35,344 bases of DNA from Candidatus Nitrotoga sp. CP45 (GTDB lineage: Bacteria > Pseudomonadota > Gammaproteobacteria > Burkholderiales > Gallionellaceae), in the NCBI GenBank assembly GCA_945874105.1, contig CAMCFJ010000028.1, positions 1 through 35,344 on the forward strand. Reading direction: 5' to 3'. The translations under genes and the position numbers were made by a program. Below the pieces are notes generated by a model. It saw only the letters and a list, made by a program, of their open reading frames with translations, was not told the origin of the DNA and did not search any database. This document shows positions 27,344 through 35,344 of the stretch, piece by piece (position 1 is the first letter of the stretch; each line of letters begins with the position of its first letter).

Positions 27344-27799
27344 ATGCAAGTGATACTTATGGAAAAAATGGTAAACCTTGGCCAATTGGGCGACGTAGTC
27401 AATGTTAAAAATGGCTATGCGCGTAATTTTCTGATTCCGCAAGGCAAGGCCAAGCGTGCGACTGAGGGTAACAAGGCGGAATTTGCAGTTCGTCGCCTTG
27501 AACTGGAAGCCGCAGAACAAGCCAAGGTGGCGGAAGCCCAGGCACGCGCTGAGAAATACAGCGGACTAACTGTGCAAATCGTACAAAAGGCCGGCGTTGA
27601 CGGCAAGTTGTTTGGTTCCGTGACCAATGCCGACATCGTTGCGGCGCTGGCGCTGCAAGGTTTTACCGTGGAAAAAACTCAAGTGCGCATGTCGGCGGGA
27701 CATATAAAGCAAGTTGGCGATTATCCAGTCAACATCGCATTGCACACCGACGTGATAGCCAACATCACAGTCTCAGTACTGGGCGAGCATAAGTCGTAG
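27344..27799 (+). CDS. rplI: 50S ribosomal protein L9
   Basis: L9 is a two-domain 23S rRNA-binding protein. The 151-aa protein begins [20 protein letters not shown] and contains [20 protein letters not shown], the N-terminal RNA-binding signature. The long connecting helix ([20 protein letters not shown]) and the C-terminal domain ([18 protein letters not shown]) follow. The start is ATG 27344 after AAGGAG. It ends the operon and is followed by a strong terminator. Confidence 0.98.
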   Translation: MQVILMEKMVNLGQLGDVVNVKNGYARNFLIPQGKAKRATEGNKAEFAVRRLELEAAEQAKVAEAQARAEKYSGLTVQIVQKAGVDGKLFGSVTNADIVAALALQGFTVEKTQVRMSAGHIKQVGDYPVNIALHTDVIANITVSVLGEHKS

Positions 27800-27820
27800 T
27801 CTTCTACGCATTTTTGTAAA

Positions 27821-27850
27821 TAAAATAGAGCTGGCAACAGCTCTATTTTA
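27821..27850 (+). terminator. Strong intrinsic terminator after rplI
   Basis: TAAAATAGAGCT (27821-27832) and AGCTCTATTTTA (27839-27850) form a perfect 12-bp stem with a 6-base loop (GGCAAC), 22 bases past the stop. The flanking A and T tracts make it potentially active in both directions. Confidence 0.9.
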
Positions 27851-27918
27851 TTTCTGCCGGCAACAATTTTCTCAGTGATAGAATGCCACAGCTAGCTCTT
27901 GATCAATAACTCGGCACC

Positions 27919-29307
27919 ATGCAGAACCATTACTCTACTCCCACAGATCCTCAGCTTGAGGCGCTAAAACTTCCGCCTCATTCGGTGGAAGCCGAACAAT
28001 CGGTATTGGGCGGCATTTTTTTGGATTCCACCGCGTGGGACAAAATTGCCGACCTGATTAGCGAACAAGATTTCTACCGCTTTGAGCACCGCCTGATTTA
28101 TCGGCATATCGCGCGCTTGACCGAGCATGCCAAGCCAGTGGATGTTATCACCGTGGCGGAATCGCTGGAAAGTAATGCTGAACTCGACAAGGCCGGAGGA
28201 TTGGCTTATCTCGGCTCCTTGGCGCAAAACGTACCATCCGCAGCCAATATCCGACGCTATGCTGAAATCGTGCGCGAGCGTTCTGTCATGCGCAAACTGG
28301 CCGAGGTTGGCAGCGAAATTGCTACCAGCGCCTATAACCCGGCCGGCCGCGATGCGGACCAGTTGCTGGATGAAGCGGAAAGCCGTGTGTTTGAAATCGC
28401 TGAGTCTGGTGAGCGCGGTCGTCAGGGTTTCACTCCCCTTCCACCGCTACTAACGAAGGTAGTGGAGCGTATTGAAACACTTTACGGTCGCGATAACGCC
28501 AGCGATGTAACCGGCGTGGCGAGCGGATTTACCGATTTGGACAGCATGACTTCCGGCCTTCAACCCGGCGAACTGATCATTGTTGCCGGGCGTCCGAGCA
28601 TGGGTAAGACTGCCTTTGCCATTAATATCGCCGAGCATGTAGCGCTGGAAGGCTGTAAGCCAGTGGCCATCTTTAGCATGGAAATGGGCGGTATTCAATT
28701 GGCCATGCGTATGATAGGTTCAGTAGGCAAGCTCAACCAGCATGATTTGCGCACTGGGCGTTTGCAGGAAGATGACTGGCCGCGCCTGACCCATGCGCTG
28801 GGACGTTTGAATGATGCAGCCATTTTCATCGATGAAACCGCCGCGCTGAATTCGCTTGAGCTACGCTCGCGCGCACGCAGGTTACATCGCCAAAACAATG
28901 GCCTGGGGTTGATTATCATCGATTACTTGCAATTGATGTCCTCACCTTCAAGCAAGGCAAGTGAAAATCGCGCTACCGAAATTTCAGAAATTTCGCGTTC
29001 TCTGAAAGGACTAGCCAAGGAGTTACAAGTACCCGTTATGGCGCTGTCGCAACTTAACCGTAGCCTGGAGCAACGCCCTAACAAACGGCCGATGATGTCC
29101 GACCTGCGCGAATCCGGCGCTATCGAACAGGATGCTGATTTGATCCTGTTTATCTATCGTGATGAAGTATATAATCCCGACTCACCTGATAAAGGCAAGG
29201 CGGAAATTATCATCGGCAAGCAGCGTAATGGCCCGATAGGCAAGGTTGAGCTGACTTTCCGTGGTGAATATACGCGTTTTGACAACTTCGCTCACACTCA
29301 ATCTTAA
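27919..29307 (+). CDS. dnaB: Replicative DNA helicase DnaB
   Basis: DnaB is the hexameric 5'-3' helicase of the replication fork. The 462-aa protein has the N-terminal primase-contacting domain (LKLPPHSVEAEQSVLGGIFL, then FYRFEHRLIYRHIARL). The RecA-like C-terminal ATPase domain has Walker A GRPSMGKTAFA, Walker B LIIIDYLQLMS and VMALSQLNRSLEQRPNKRPM with DLRESGAIEQDADLILFIYR. No intein or insertion is present. It starts at ATG 27919 after the rplI terminator, so it probably has its own promoter in 27851-27918, which I cannot define. Confidence 0.98.
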   Translation: MQNHYSTPTDPQLEALKLPPHSVEAEQSVLGGIFLDSTAWDKIADLISEQDFYRFEHRLIYRHIARLTEHAKPVDVITVAESLESNAELDKAGGLAYLGSLAQNVPSAANIRRYAEIVRERSVMRKLAEVGSEIATSAYNPAGRDADQLLDEAESRVFEIAESGERGRQGFTPLPPLLTKVVERIETLYGRDNASDVTGVASGFTDLDSMTSGLQPGELIIVAGRPSMGKTAFAINIAEHVALEGCKPVAIFSMEMGGIQLAMRMIGSVGKLNQHDLRTGRLQEDDWPRLTHALGRLNDAAIFIDETAALNSLELRSRARRLHRQNNGLGLIIIDYLQLMSSPSSKASENRATEISEISRSLKGLAKELQVPVMALSQLNRSLEQRPNKRPMMSDLRESGAIEQDADLILFIYRDEVYNPDSPDKGKAEIIIGKQRNGPIGKVELTFRGEYTRFDNFAHTQS

Positions 29308-29384
29308 AACATGTGACGGCTTCAAGTATCAGGTGCAAAAGGCACCGTTTAGTCTAGCTTAAAGTCAAATCAGGAGATTTTTTC

Positions 29385-30248
29385 ATGGCAATACTGCCGA
29401 AATTATTTGGAAAAAAATTAGAACCGCCACTAATGCCGGCCAAACATCCACCGCAGGTACGTGATGGGCGCAGCGCCTCGGATATGGAGGAACTGCGCGA
29501 AGAAGTCAAGAACAGACAAGTAACATATAAATTAGAAAATGAAAACAATCCTCTCTTTGGAAAAGAAAAAGGACATTCATTAGAGGTCGATGAAGGAGCA
29601 ATTGCTGCAAAAAAAGCTGCTGCTATCGTTCGTTCTGAAGATAATAACGCTCTCCTAGCGATGAAAGATAATGATGCCCTGATGGTTGCAACATGGGAAA
29701 ATGATTTAGAAGGGATGGAGAGCGCAATTAATCAGGGTGCAGATTTGAATATTCGTGACTTTCTGGATAAATCGCCCTTGCATTATGTCTCAAGCTTAGA
29801 CGCAGCTAAGCTGTTAATTGATGGTGGAGCTGACATTAACATATTGGATAGTAACAATCGTACTCCATTGTTCGAAGTTGACGATCCTAATATCGCCTTA
29901 TTTTTAATTGATCGCGGTGCTAGTATCAATTTGAAAGATAAAGATAGTTTCACACCTTTACATTTATGGGTTAATCATCCACAAGTCGCCAAGCATTTAT
30001 TAGTTGCGGGTGCCAACCCGAATGCTCAGCTTTCACGAGGAGGTACATTGTCACGAGGAGGGCTTTATAAAAAGGGGAATTCCACTTTACATTGCGTTAA
30101 TAATTTAGAGTCAGCCAAAATTTTAATTGAATATGGCGTAGATATCACGATTAAAAATAAATATGGGTTGCTTGCTGAAGAGACGGCTATAGATGAGACC
30201 AGAGAAGCTGGATTAGCAGATTATATTAAATCTTTTCATATAAAGTAA
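29385..30248 (+). CDS. Ankyrin-repeat protein of unknown function
   Basis: A 287-aa protein starting at ATG 29385 after CAGGAG. The first roughly 95 residues are charged and Lys/Glu-rich without a known domain. From about residue 96 it has ankyrin repeats: NDALMVATWENDLEGMESAI, DKSPLHYVSSLDAAKLLIDG, NRTPLFEVDDPNIALFLIDR, DSFTPLHLWVNHPQVAKHLL and a last one around STLHCVNNLESAKILIEYGV. The repeats match the TPLH...LL..GAD consensus with shortened loops. No signal peptide or membrane segment is seen, so it is probably cytosolic and protein-binding. A 6-residue duplication (LSRGGT, LSRGGL) interrupts the penultimate repeat. It is AT-richer than its neighbours, which suggests later acquisition. 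No partner gene is obvious. Confidence 0.85.
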   Translation: MAILPKLFGKKLEPPLMPAKHPPQVRDGRSASDMEELREEVKNRQVTYKLENENNPLFGKEKGHSLEVDEGAIAAKKAAAIVRSEDNNALLAMKDNDALMVATWENDLEGMESAINQGADLNIRDFLDKSPLHYVSSLDAAKLLIDGGADINILDSNNRTPLFEVDDPNIALFLIDRGASINLKDKDSFTPLHLWVNHPQVAKHLLVAGANPNAQLSRGGTLSRGGLYKKGNSTLHCVNNLESAKILIEYGVDITIKNKYGLLAEETAIDETREAGLADYIKSFHIK

Positions 30249-30562
30249 GAAATGAGCGAATAGCCGTTGTTCTGTTTTTGAGTGGGTGTTAGCGGGAAAG
30301 TGCTAAGCTTTTTAGCTACACAAACTTAAATAACAATGTATTGTGTCCATCAACGCATCCAAAAATGGATTTGGTTTGTTTCCACATTTCCAAGCGTAAC
30401 CAATAAACATTTGCAGGACAGCCGTGCCACCTCTCAGTTCGACAATAGGTTTCTTTACAGTTTAAATCTTGCAATATCAATATGTAATTACTTGTCACTT
30501 CAACTAAATAACTTGTACTGTAAAATACTGTATATGTCATTAGCACTAAAACTTAATATCTA
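30249..30562. other. AT-rich non-coding stretch before mobA
   Basis: These 314 bases are AT-rich. A small hairpin-like TAAGCT-TTTT-AGCTA lies near 30305-30319 and a direct repeat of TACTGTA near 30518-30534. A 75-codon open frame on the plus strand has no recognisable features and is probably chance. No clear promoter is assigned. Confidence 0.4.
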
Positions 30563-31234
30563 ATGAGAACGTGTCAAGTTAAATTTGAAACGCTTTTAGA
30601 AGCGACACAGCCTGCAATAACAATTGTAATTCTGGCAGGGGGATTGGGTACTCGAATCGGCGGTGCAAAGGGTTTGCAACCCTTGCATGGACGAGCGTTA
30701 ATTGACTGGGTGTTAGATTCGGTCAGCCGCCAAAGTGAAGAGGTTTTGATTAATGCGAATGGTGAGCACGATGATTATTTGTGCTTCGGCTACCCTGTCA
30801 TTGCCGATCAGACCCCGAATTGGGCGGGGCCGCTTGCCGGATTGCAGTCCGCTCTAAGACTCGCACGTCATGATTGGGTTGCGAGTGTTCCTTGCGACAC
30901 ACCATTCCTGCCGGACGATTTGATTGCCCGTTTATATAAAGCACTTAGCACAATACCTACGGCGGAGGCCTCAGTAGCAGTCGTTGCTGGAAAGCGGCAG
31001 CCTACTATTGCCCTCTATCATAAGAACGTACTTCCTAAACTTGATGCCTATCTGAATTCAGGTGGGCGTAAAGTAAATAGCTGGCTAGAAACCTTACATT
31101 TGAGCGAAGTAGTAATAGATGATGCAATTGCATTTACGAATATTAATACGCTGGACGATTTGACAGTTGCTAACCAGATTGCAGTAAGCGTGCGCACAAA
31201 GGATGCATCTGAGACATTAATAATCAAGAAATAA
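30563..31234 (+). CDS. mobA: Molybdenum cofactor guanylyltransferase MobA
   Basis: MobA adds GMP from GTP to molybdopterin to make the guanine dinucleotide cofactor used by DMSO-reductase-type enzymes such as nitrate reductase and formate dehydrogenase. The 223-aa protein carries the nucleotidyltransferase loop ILAGGLGTRIGGAKGLQPL (residues about 23-41) and VASVPCDTPFLPDDLIARLY, with the metal-binding Asp. GRKVNSWLETLHLSEV and AFTNINTLDDLTVAN complete the family pattern. The first 15 residues are non-conserved; the start at ATG 30563 has no clear ribosome binding site. It appears to be transcribed alone, with no other cofactor genes nearby. Confidence 0.94.
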   Translation: MRTCQVKFETLLEATQPAITIVILAGGLGTRIGGAKGLQPLHGRALIDWVLDSVSRQSEEVLINANGEHDDYLCFGYPVIADQTPNWAGPLAGLQSALRLARHDWVASVPCDTPFLPDDLIARLYKALSTIPTAEASVAVVAGKRQPTIALYHKNVLPKLDAYLNSGGRKVNSWLETLHLSEVVIDDAIAFTNINTLDDLTVANQIAVSVRTKDASETLIIKK

Positions 31235-31285
31235 AAACTTTAAGCTGGCAGCCTATCTGGATTCACATTAACTCACTAGAGTGGA

Positions 31286-31786
31286 CTACCAAGAGCCGTT
31301 TCGCTCACTGAACAAGCCAAAAAAAAGATTGGCAAACAAGATAGCTACACCAAGCAACAATCCACCAACACCGATATAGGTAAGCAGCTCTGTCACCGGG
31401 TGAGTATGTGCCGCGCCTGTGCCTATAGTTGGCGCGACTATAAACATAGTAAACCAAGCGAGCGGATAACAGCCGCCAAGGCCAATGAGTATAGCGGTGA
31501 TCATCTTGAATCGTTGATTGATGCTGGATGCTGAAACAAGCAATAACAAGCCAATAGAGAAAGCAGCTATTCCTGTGGAGTGAAAATGCGCTCGTTGCAC
31601 ATAGCGCCATATCTTTTCAGGGCTGTTTGCGTCATGAAGTTCGGGGTGCGCAGCGATTCCTCGCGTTACATACGCTTCAAACAAAGCTTCGTTGATCCCA
31701 AAGGTTACGCCAAGTCCAATTCCGAAGATCAAACCAAGCATTACCAACGCAAGGCCAGCTTTTATGCTTGTGAGCTTGTTGATCAT
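31286..31786 (-). CDS. Small multi-pass membrane protein of unknown function
   Basis: A 166-aa protein from ATG 31786, chosen because GGAGAA lies about 7 bases upstream; an ATG at 31840 would add 18 residues. Four membrane helices are likely: ALVMLGLIFGIGLGVTFGI, STGIAAFSIGLLLLVSASSI, MITAILIGLGGCYPLAWFTM and LLTYIGVGGLLLGVAILFAN. Histidines occur at helix edges in RAHFHSTG and GAAHTHPVTE, which could bind metal or haem, but that is speculation. I do not recognise the family. It is oriented towards mobA and away from ilvD, with no partner gene. Confidence 0.75.
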   Translation of the reverse strand: MINKLTSIKAGLALVMLGLIFGIGLGVTFGINEALFEAYVTRGIAAHPELHDANSPEKIWRYVQRAHFHSTGIAAFSIGLLLLVSASSINQRFKMITAILIGLGGCYPLAWFTMFIVAPTIGTGAAHTHPVTELLTYIGVGGLLLGVAILFANLFFGLFSERNGSW

Positions 31787-32104
31787 TGAGTTTTCTCCAA
31801 GACACGTTAACGAATAGCGTTTACCCACCGCTCTTTCCAAACTTGCTATACATGATACATTTTATACAGCTTTTGAAATTCCGTCTGTGTGTGACCGTAC
31901 ATAGCGAATTTTACTCAACGCTGACTCAAGGGCACATTGCTACTTTGCGCTGACACAAGCTACTTGCTGACTAAAAGAAGCCTGATTTCTGCTACCATTA
32001 GCCATGCGTTGCGCCACAAGATAATTTCATTCTTGAACCTCAATAACAACACCCATTACGCAGTGCAGAACACGTATTAACTTAATTTATTTAAAGGAAG
32101 CATC
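31787..32104. promoter_or_regulatory. Divergent intergenic region between the membrane-protein gene and ilvD
   Basis: These 318 bases must promote both genes. An AT-rich TATA-like cluster (31848-31872) could serve the leftward gene. AAAGGAAG at 32092-32099 is the ilvD ribosome binding site. I see no branched-chain leader peptide, attenuator or riboswitch before ilvD, and no clean -35/-10 pair. Confidence 0.35.
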
Positions 32105-33781
32105 ATGCCTAGCAACATCAACAGTAAAGCCATCACACAAGGTGTGCAGCGTTCGCCTAATCGTGCCATGTTGCGCGCCGTAGGTTTTGGCGATGGTGAT
32201 TTTAACAAGCCTATTGTAGGCATCGCCAATGCATATAGCACTATTACACCCTGCAATGCGGGGTTGGCTACTTTAGCGACACGGGCTGAGCAAGCTGCCC
32301 ACGCCGCTGGTGCAATGCCACAGATGTTTGGAACAATCACGATTTCTGACGGTATCTCGATGGGTACTGAAGGGATGAAATGCTCGCTGGTAAGCCGCGA
32401 GGTGATTGCTGACTCAATCGAGACAGTCTGTCGTGGCCAAAGTTTGGACGGCATACTCGCCATCGGAGGCTGCGATAAAAATATGCCGGGTGCCATGATT
32501 GCCTTCGCACGTTTGAACATTCCAGCTATTTTTGTTTATGGTGGCACCATCAAACCCGGACATCTCCACGGACGTGATTTGACCATTGTCAGCAGTTTTG
32601 AGGCAGTGGGTCAATTTATCGCGCATAAAATCGATGCAGCAGAGCTTCTGGCTGTTGAGCGCAAAGCCTGCCCCGGAGTTGGTTCCTGCGGTGGAATGTT
32701 TACAGCTAACACCATGTCATCAACATTCGAAGTGATGGGCATGAGCCTGCCTTATTCGTCCACCATGGCGGCTGAAGATGCGGAAAAATCCGACAGCGCG
32801 GCACGGTCAGCCGAGGTGCTGGTGCAAGCCATCCAGAAGCAAATATTACCGTCTCAAATTTTAACGAAAAAGGCTTTCGAGAACGCAATTTCCGTGGTCA
32901 TGGCGGTAGGTGGCACGACTAATGCGGTCTTGCATTTGCTGGCAATCGCGCATGCGATGAATGTTGACTTAAGCATTGATGATTTTGAAACGATCCGCAA
33001 ACGCGTCCCTGTGTTTGCCGATATGAAACCATCCGGGCGCTACGTGGTAACCGATCTTCACAAAGCCGGCGGCATTCCGCAGATCATGAAGATGCTGTTG
33101 GAGCATGGCTTGCTTCATGGCGATTGCTTGACAATCACCGGCGAAACTATCGCGGAGGTACTTAAAGATGTACCTGCGGAACCACGTACCGATCAAGACG
33201 TGATCCGCGCTTGGAATAATCCAATTTATTCACAAGGACATTTAGCGATTCTTAAAGGCAATCTTGCACCGGAAGGTTCGGTGGCCAAAATCAGCGGCAT
33301 TAAAAATCCTAAAATCACCGGCCCCGCGCGCGTGTTCGATTCAGAGGAAGCATGCATGGAGGCGATTCTTGCAGAAAAAATCAATCCCGGGGAAGTGCTC
33401 GTAATCCGTTATGAAGGTCCCAAGGGAGGGCCGGGGATGCGTGAAATGCTATCACCCACTGCGGCATTGGTCGGCGCCGGCATGGGCGAAAGCGTCGCGC
33501 TTATTACCGACGGTCGCTTTTCAGGTGGCACTTACGGCTTTGTAGTTGGACACGTTGCACCCGAAGCGGCGATGGGTGGCACCATAGCGCTGGTCGAAGA
33601 AGGAGATTCCATTACCATTGATGCTGAAGCCCGCCTGATACAACTGAATGTAAGCGACCAGGAACTTGCACGGCGTCGTGCCCTGTGGCAACCGCCGACG
33701 CCACACTATAAACGCGGCGTATTAGCAAAATATGCACGACTGGTGTCTAGTGCAAGTTTAGGCGCGGTGACGGACGCATAA
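32105..33781 (+). CDS. ilvD: Dihydroxy-acid dehydratase IlvD
   Basis: IlvD dehydrates 2,3-dihydroxy-isovalerate and -methylvalerate to the 2-keto acids of valine and isoleucine synthesis. The 558-aa length fits the shorter IlvD class. Iron-sulphur ligands are visible: C50 in [10 protein letters not shown]123 in [11 protein letters not shown] and C195 in [14 protein letters not shown]. The three-cysteine pattern suits a [2Fe-2S] enzyme. [15 protein letters not shown] and [20 protein letters not shown] are diagnostic. The start is ATG 32105 after AAAGGAAG. Other ilv genes are not nearby. It converges on tldD with a hairpin between. Confidence 0.97.
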   Translation: MPSNINSKAITQGVQRSPNRAMLRAVGFGDGDFNKPIVGIANAYSTITPCNAGLATLATRAEQAAHAAGAMPQMFGTITISDGISMGTEGMKCSLVSREVIADSIETVCRGQSLDGILAIGGCDKNMPGAMIAFARLNIPAIFVYGGTIKPGHLHGRDLTIVSSFEAVGQFIAHKIDAAELLAVERKACPGVGSCGGMFTANTMSSTFEVMGMSLPYSSTMAAEDAEKSDSAARSAEVLVQAIQKQILPSQILTKKAFENAISVVMAVGGTTNAVLHLLAIAHAMNVDLSIDDFETIRKRVPVFADMKPSGRYVVTDLHKAGGIPQIMKMLLEHGLLHGDCLTITGETIAEVLKDVPAEPRTDQDVIRAWNNPIYSQGHLAILKGNLAPEGSVAKISGIKNPKITGPARVFDSEEACMEAILAEKINPGEVLVIRYEGPKGGPGMREMLSPTAALVGAGMGESVALITDGRFSGGTYGFVVGHVAPEAAMGGTIALVEEGDSITIDAEARLIQLNVSDQELARRRALWQPPTPHYKRGVLAKYARLVSSASLGAVTDA

Positions 33782-33802
33782 ACATGGGGTAAAGAATGAA
33801 AG

Positions 33803-33842
33803 CGCAGTGTGATGTGTTTTATGCACCGCACATCACGCTGCG
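33803..33842. terminator. Bidirectional hairpin between ilvD and tldD
   Basis: CGCAGTGTGATGTG (33803-33816) pairs with CACATCACGCTGCG (33829-33842), a 14-bp stem with a single G-T type mismatch and a 12-base loop. It stands 22 bases after ilvD and 8 bases past the tldD stop, so it can serve both convergent genes. It lacks a strong T-tract on either side. Confidence 0.7.
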
Positions 33843-33850
33843 AATACACC

Positions 33851-35308
33851 CTACGCAGTACCGCCCACTGTCAGTCCATCTATTCTTACCGTTGGCTGAC
33901 CCACGCCTACCGGCACGCTCTGACCTTCCTTGCCACAAACGCCGACACCAGGATCGAGTGCCATGTCGTTGCCTATCATGGAAATACGGGTTAATGCCTC
34001 AGGGCCGTTGCCGATCAGGGTTGCACCCTTCACCGGATAGGTGATTTTACCGTCTTCAATCATATATGCTTCAGAGGTTGAAAACACAAATTTGCCGCTG
34101 GTAATATCCACCTGCCCCCCGCCAAAGTTCGCGGCATACAGCCCACGCTTGACTGATGCGATAATATCCAGTGGGTTTTTGTCGCCATTAAGCATATAAG
34201 TGTTGGTCATGCGCGGCATCGGCAGATGCGCAAAAGATTCGCGCCGAGCATTGCCGGTGATTGGCACGCCCATCAGGCGCGCATTCAAAGTGTCCTGCAA
34301 ATAGCCCTTGAGGATGCCGTCCTCGATCAAAACCGTGCGTTGCGTAGGATTGCCTTCATCATCCATTTGTAGCGATCCGCGCCGGTTGGCAATCGTGCCA
34401 TCGTCTACTACTGTCACACCCGCAGCTGCTACCCGCTCCCCGATGCGACCGGAAAAAGTGGAGCTGCCCTTACGGTTGAAATCACCTTCCAGGCCGTGGC
34501 CCACGGCCTCATGCAGCAGAATACCAGGCCAGCCGGAGCCAAGCACCACAGTCATATTGCCCGCTGGTGCGGGCTTGGCATCCAGATTAATTACTGCCTG
34601 ATGTACCGCCTTGGCGGCATAATCGCATAATACTTCGTCCGTAAAATAGGCATAGTCGAAACGCCCGCCCCCACCAGATGAACCCTGCTCACGCTTGCCG
34701 TTGCTTTCTACAATAACTTGCACCGACAGACGCACCAGTGGGCGGATGTCAGCATTCATCAAGCCATCGCTACGCGCCACCAGCACCACGTCATATTCGC
34801 CTGCCAGCCCGGCTATCACCTGAGTAACACGCGGATCCAGGGCGCGCGCATAACGCTCCAGGCGTTCCAGCATCGCAACCTTGTCCGCATCCTTCAAACT
34901 GGCGATAGGGTCATGTGGTAGATAGAAATGTTTGTTGCTGTTCGCGCGTAACAGCGGCACAGTTTGCGTCCCCCCCTGCCGTGCAATCGCGCGGGTGGCC
35001 AGTGTTGCACTTTCCAAGGCTGCCAAACTGATGTCATCGGAATACGCAAAAGCGGTCTTTTCACCGCTCACCACCCGCACGCCAACGCCTTGGTCTATAC
35101 CAAAGCTGCCGGATTTGACGATACCTTCTTCAAGCGACCAGCTTTCGGCGCGACTGTATTGAAAATACAAGTCAGCATAATCCACTTTATTCGCCAGCAT
35201 TTTGGAAAACATTTGCTGCAGATGGTGAGTTTCAAGCGCATGCGATGCAAGCAGTGACTGCTGTGCAAGGGCAAATATCGTATCGTTATTTTGCATTGTC
35301 AAACCCAT
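33851..35308 (-). CDS. tldD: Metalloprotease TldD
   Basis: TldD, with TldE (PmbA), forms a cytoplasmic heterodimeric zinc protease that degrades unfolded peptides and matures some modified peptides. The 485-aa protein has the HExxxH zinc motif in [16 protein letters not shown], with the third ligand expected in the C-terminal CGK segment ([20 protein letters not shown]). [13 protein letters not shown] and [20 protein letters not shown] are typical. I use ATG 35308; ATG 35296 (MQNNDT) is equally possible, as neither has a clear ribosome binding site. The partner pmbA/tldE is not in the window. Confidence 0.96.
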   Translation of the reverse strand: MGLTMQNNDTIFALAQQSLLASHALETHHLQQMFSKMLANKVDYADLYFQYSRAESWSLEEGIVKSGSFGIDQGVGVRVVSGEKTAFAYSDDISLAALESATLATRAIARQGGTQTVPLLRANSNKHFYLPHDPIASLKDADKVAMLERLERYARALDPRVTQVIAGLAGEYDVVLVARSDGLMNADIRPLVRLSVQVIVESNGKREQGSSGGGGRFDYAYFTDEVLCDYAAKAVHQAVINLDAKPAPAGNMTVVLGSGWPGILLHEAVGHGLEGDFNRKGSSTFSGRIGERVAAAGVTVVDDGTIANRRGSLQMDDEGNPTQRTVLIEDGILKGYLQDTLNARLMGVPITGNARRESFAHLPMPRMTNTYMLNGDKNPLDIIASVKRGLYAANFGGGQVDITSGKFVFSTSEAYMIEDGKITYPVKGATLIGNGPEALTRISMIGNDMALDPGVGVCGKEGQSVPVGVGQPTVRIDGLTVGGTA

Positions 35309-35344
35309 AAAAATTTAAAAAATCGTTACGAAAAATTCAGCTCA

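Noticed and set aside
30336-30563. 75-codon frame ending in a TAATG overlap with mobA
   Set aside because: Amino-acid composition is that of random AT-rich DNA, with no ribosome binding site and no motif; the overlap is probably chance.
32005-32104. Branched-chain leader peptide or riboswitch before ilvD
   Set aside because: No short frame rich in Ile/Val/Leu codons and no terminator/antiterminator pair could be found.

Overview
The window looks like a piece of a betaproteobacterial chromosome, most likely from the Nitrosomonadales/Gallionellaceae side (Gallionella or Sideroxydans type). This rests on gene order (lepA-lepB-DUF4845-rnc-era-recO-pdxJ-acpS-nagZ, rpsF-priB-rpsR-rplI-dnaB) and on the style of the proteins. 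It is an inference, because no rRNA or other taxonomic marker is present. Coding density is high and base composition is moderate, except for a visibly AT-richer ankyrin-repeat gene.

Region 1 (1-3019) holds a leftward phosphotransferase/P-loop kinase fusion gene that runs off the left edge. It is followed by a complete 1249-bp IS3-family insertion sequence (1468-2716) with matching terminal inverted repeats, a DDE transposase and an orfA that seems to have lost one base near its start.

Region 2 (3020-14640) is a flagellar cluster. fliE is divergent from a long co-directional run, fliF-G-H-I-J-K followed after a gap by fliL-M-N-O-P-Q-R. Together these encode the MS ring, the C-ring switch, the export ATPase complex, the hook-length ruler and most of the export gate. 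flhB and flhA are not in the window. FliK, FliL and FliN each carry in-frame tandem duplications in their low-complexity parts.

Region 3 (14641-15533) is a HU-type DNA-binding protein gene behind a 47-bp duplicated upstream element that contains a palindrome. A strong hairpin terminator and a 325-bp non-coding stretch follow.

Region 4 (15534-23244) is the housekeeping run lepA, lepB, DUF4845, rnc, era, recO, pdxJ, acpS, nagZ, covering translation, protein export, RNA processing, repair, PLP and CoA/ACP chemistry and wall recycling.

Region 5 (23393-26069) is a PAS-GGDEF reading frame followed by an EAL reading frame. They look like one c-di-GMP protein split by a single-base deletion. A Methyltransf_32-type methyltransferase follows.

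Region 6 (26243-29307) is the ribosomal/replication operon rpsF-priB-rpsR-rplI with a clear sigma-70 promoter, a candidate autoregulatory leader and a strong terminator, then dnaB.

Region 7 (29385-35308) holds an ankyrin-repeat protein, mobA, a leftward small membrane protein of unknown function, ilvD, and a convergent tldD with a hairpin between the last two.

I found no CRISPR array, tRNA, rRNA, prophage or recognisable defence system. The most notable signals are the broken GGDEF-EAL gene, the duplicated palindrome before HU and the repeated micro-duplications inside flagellar genes.
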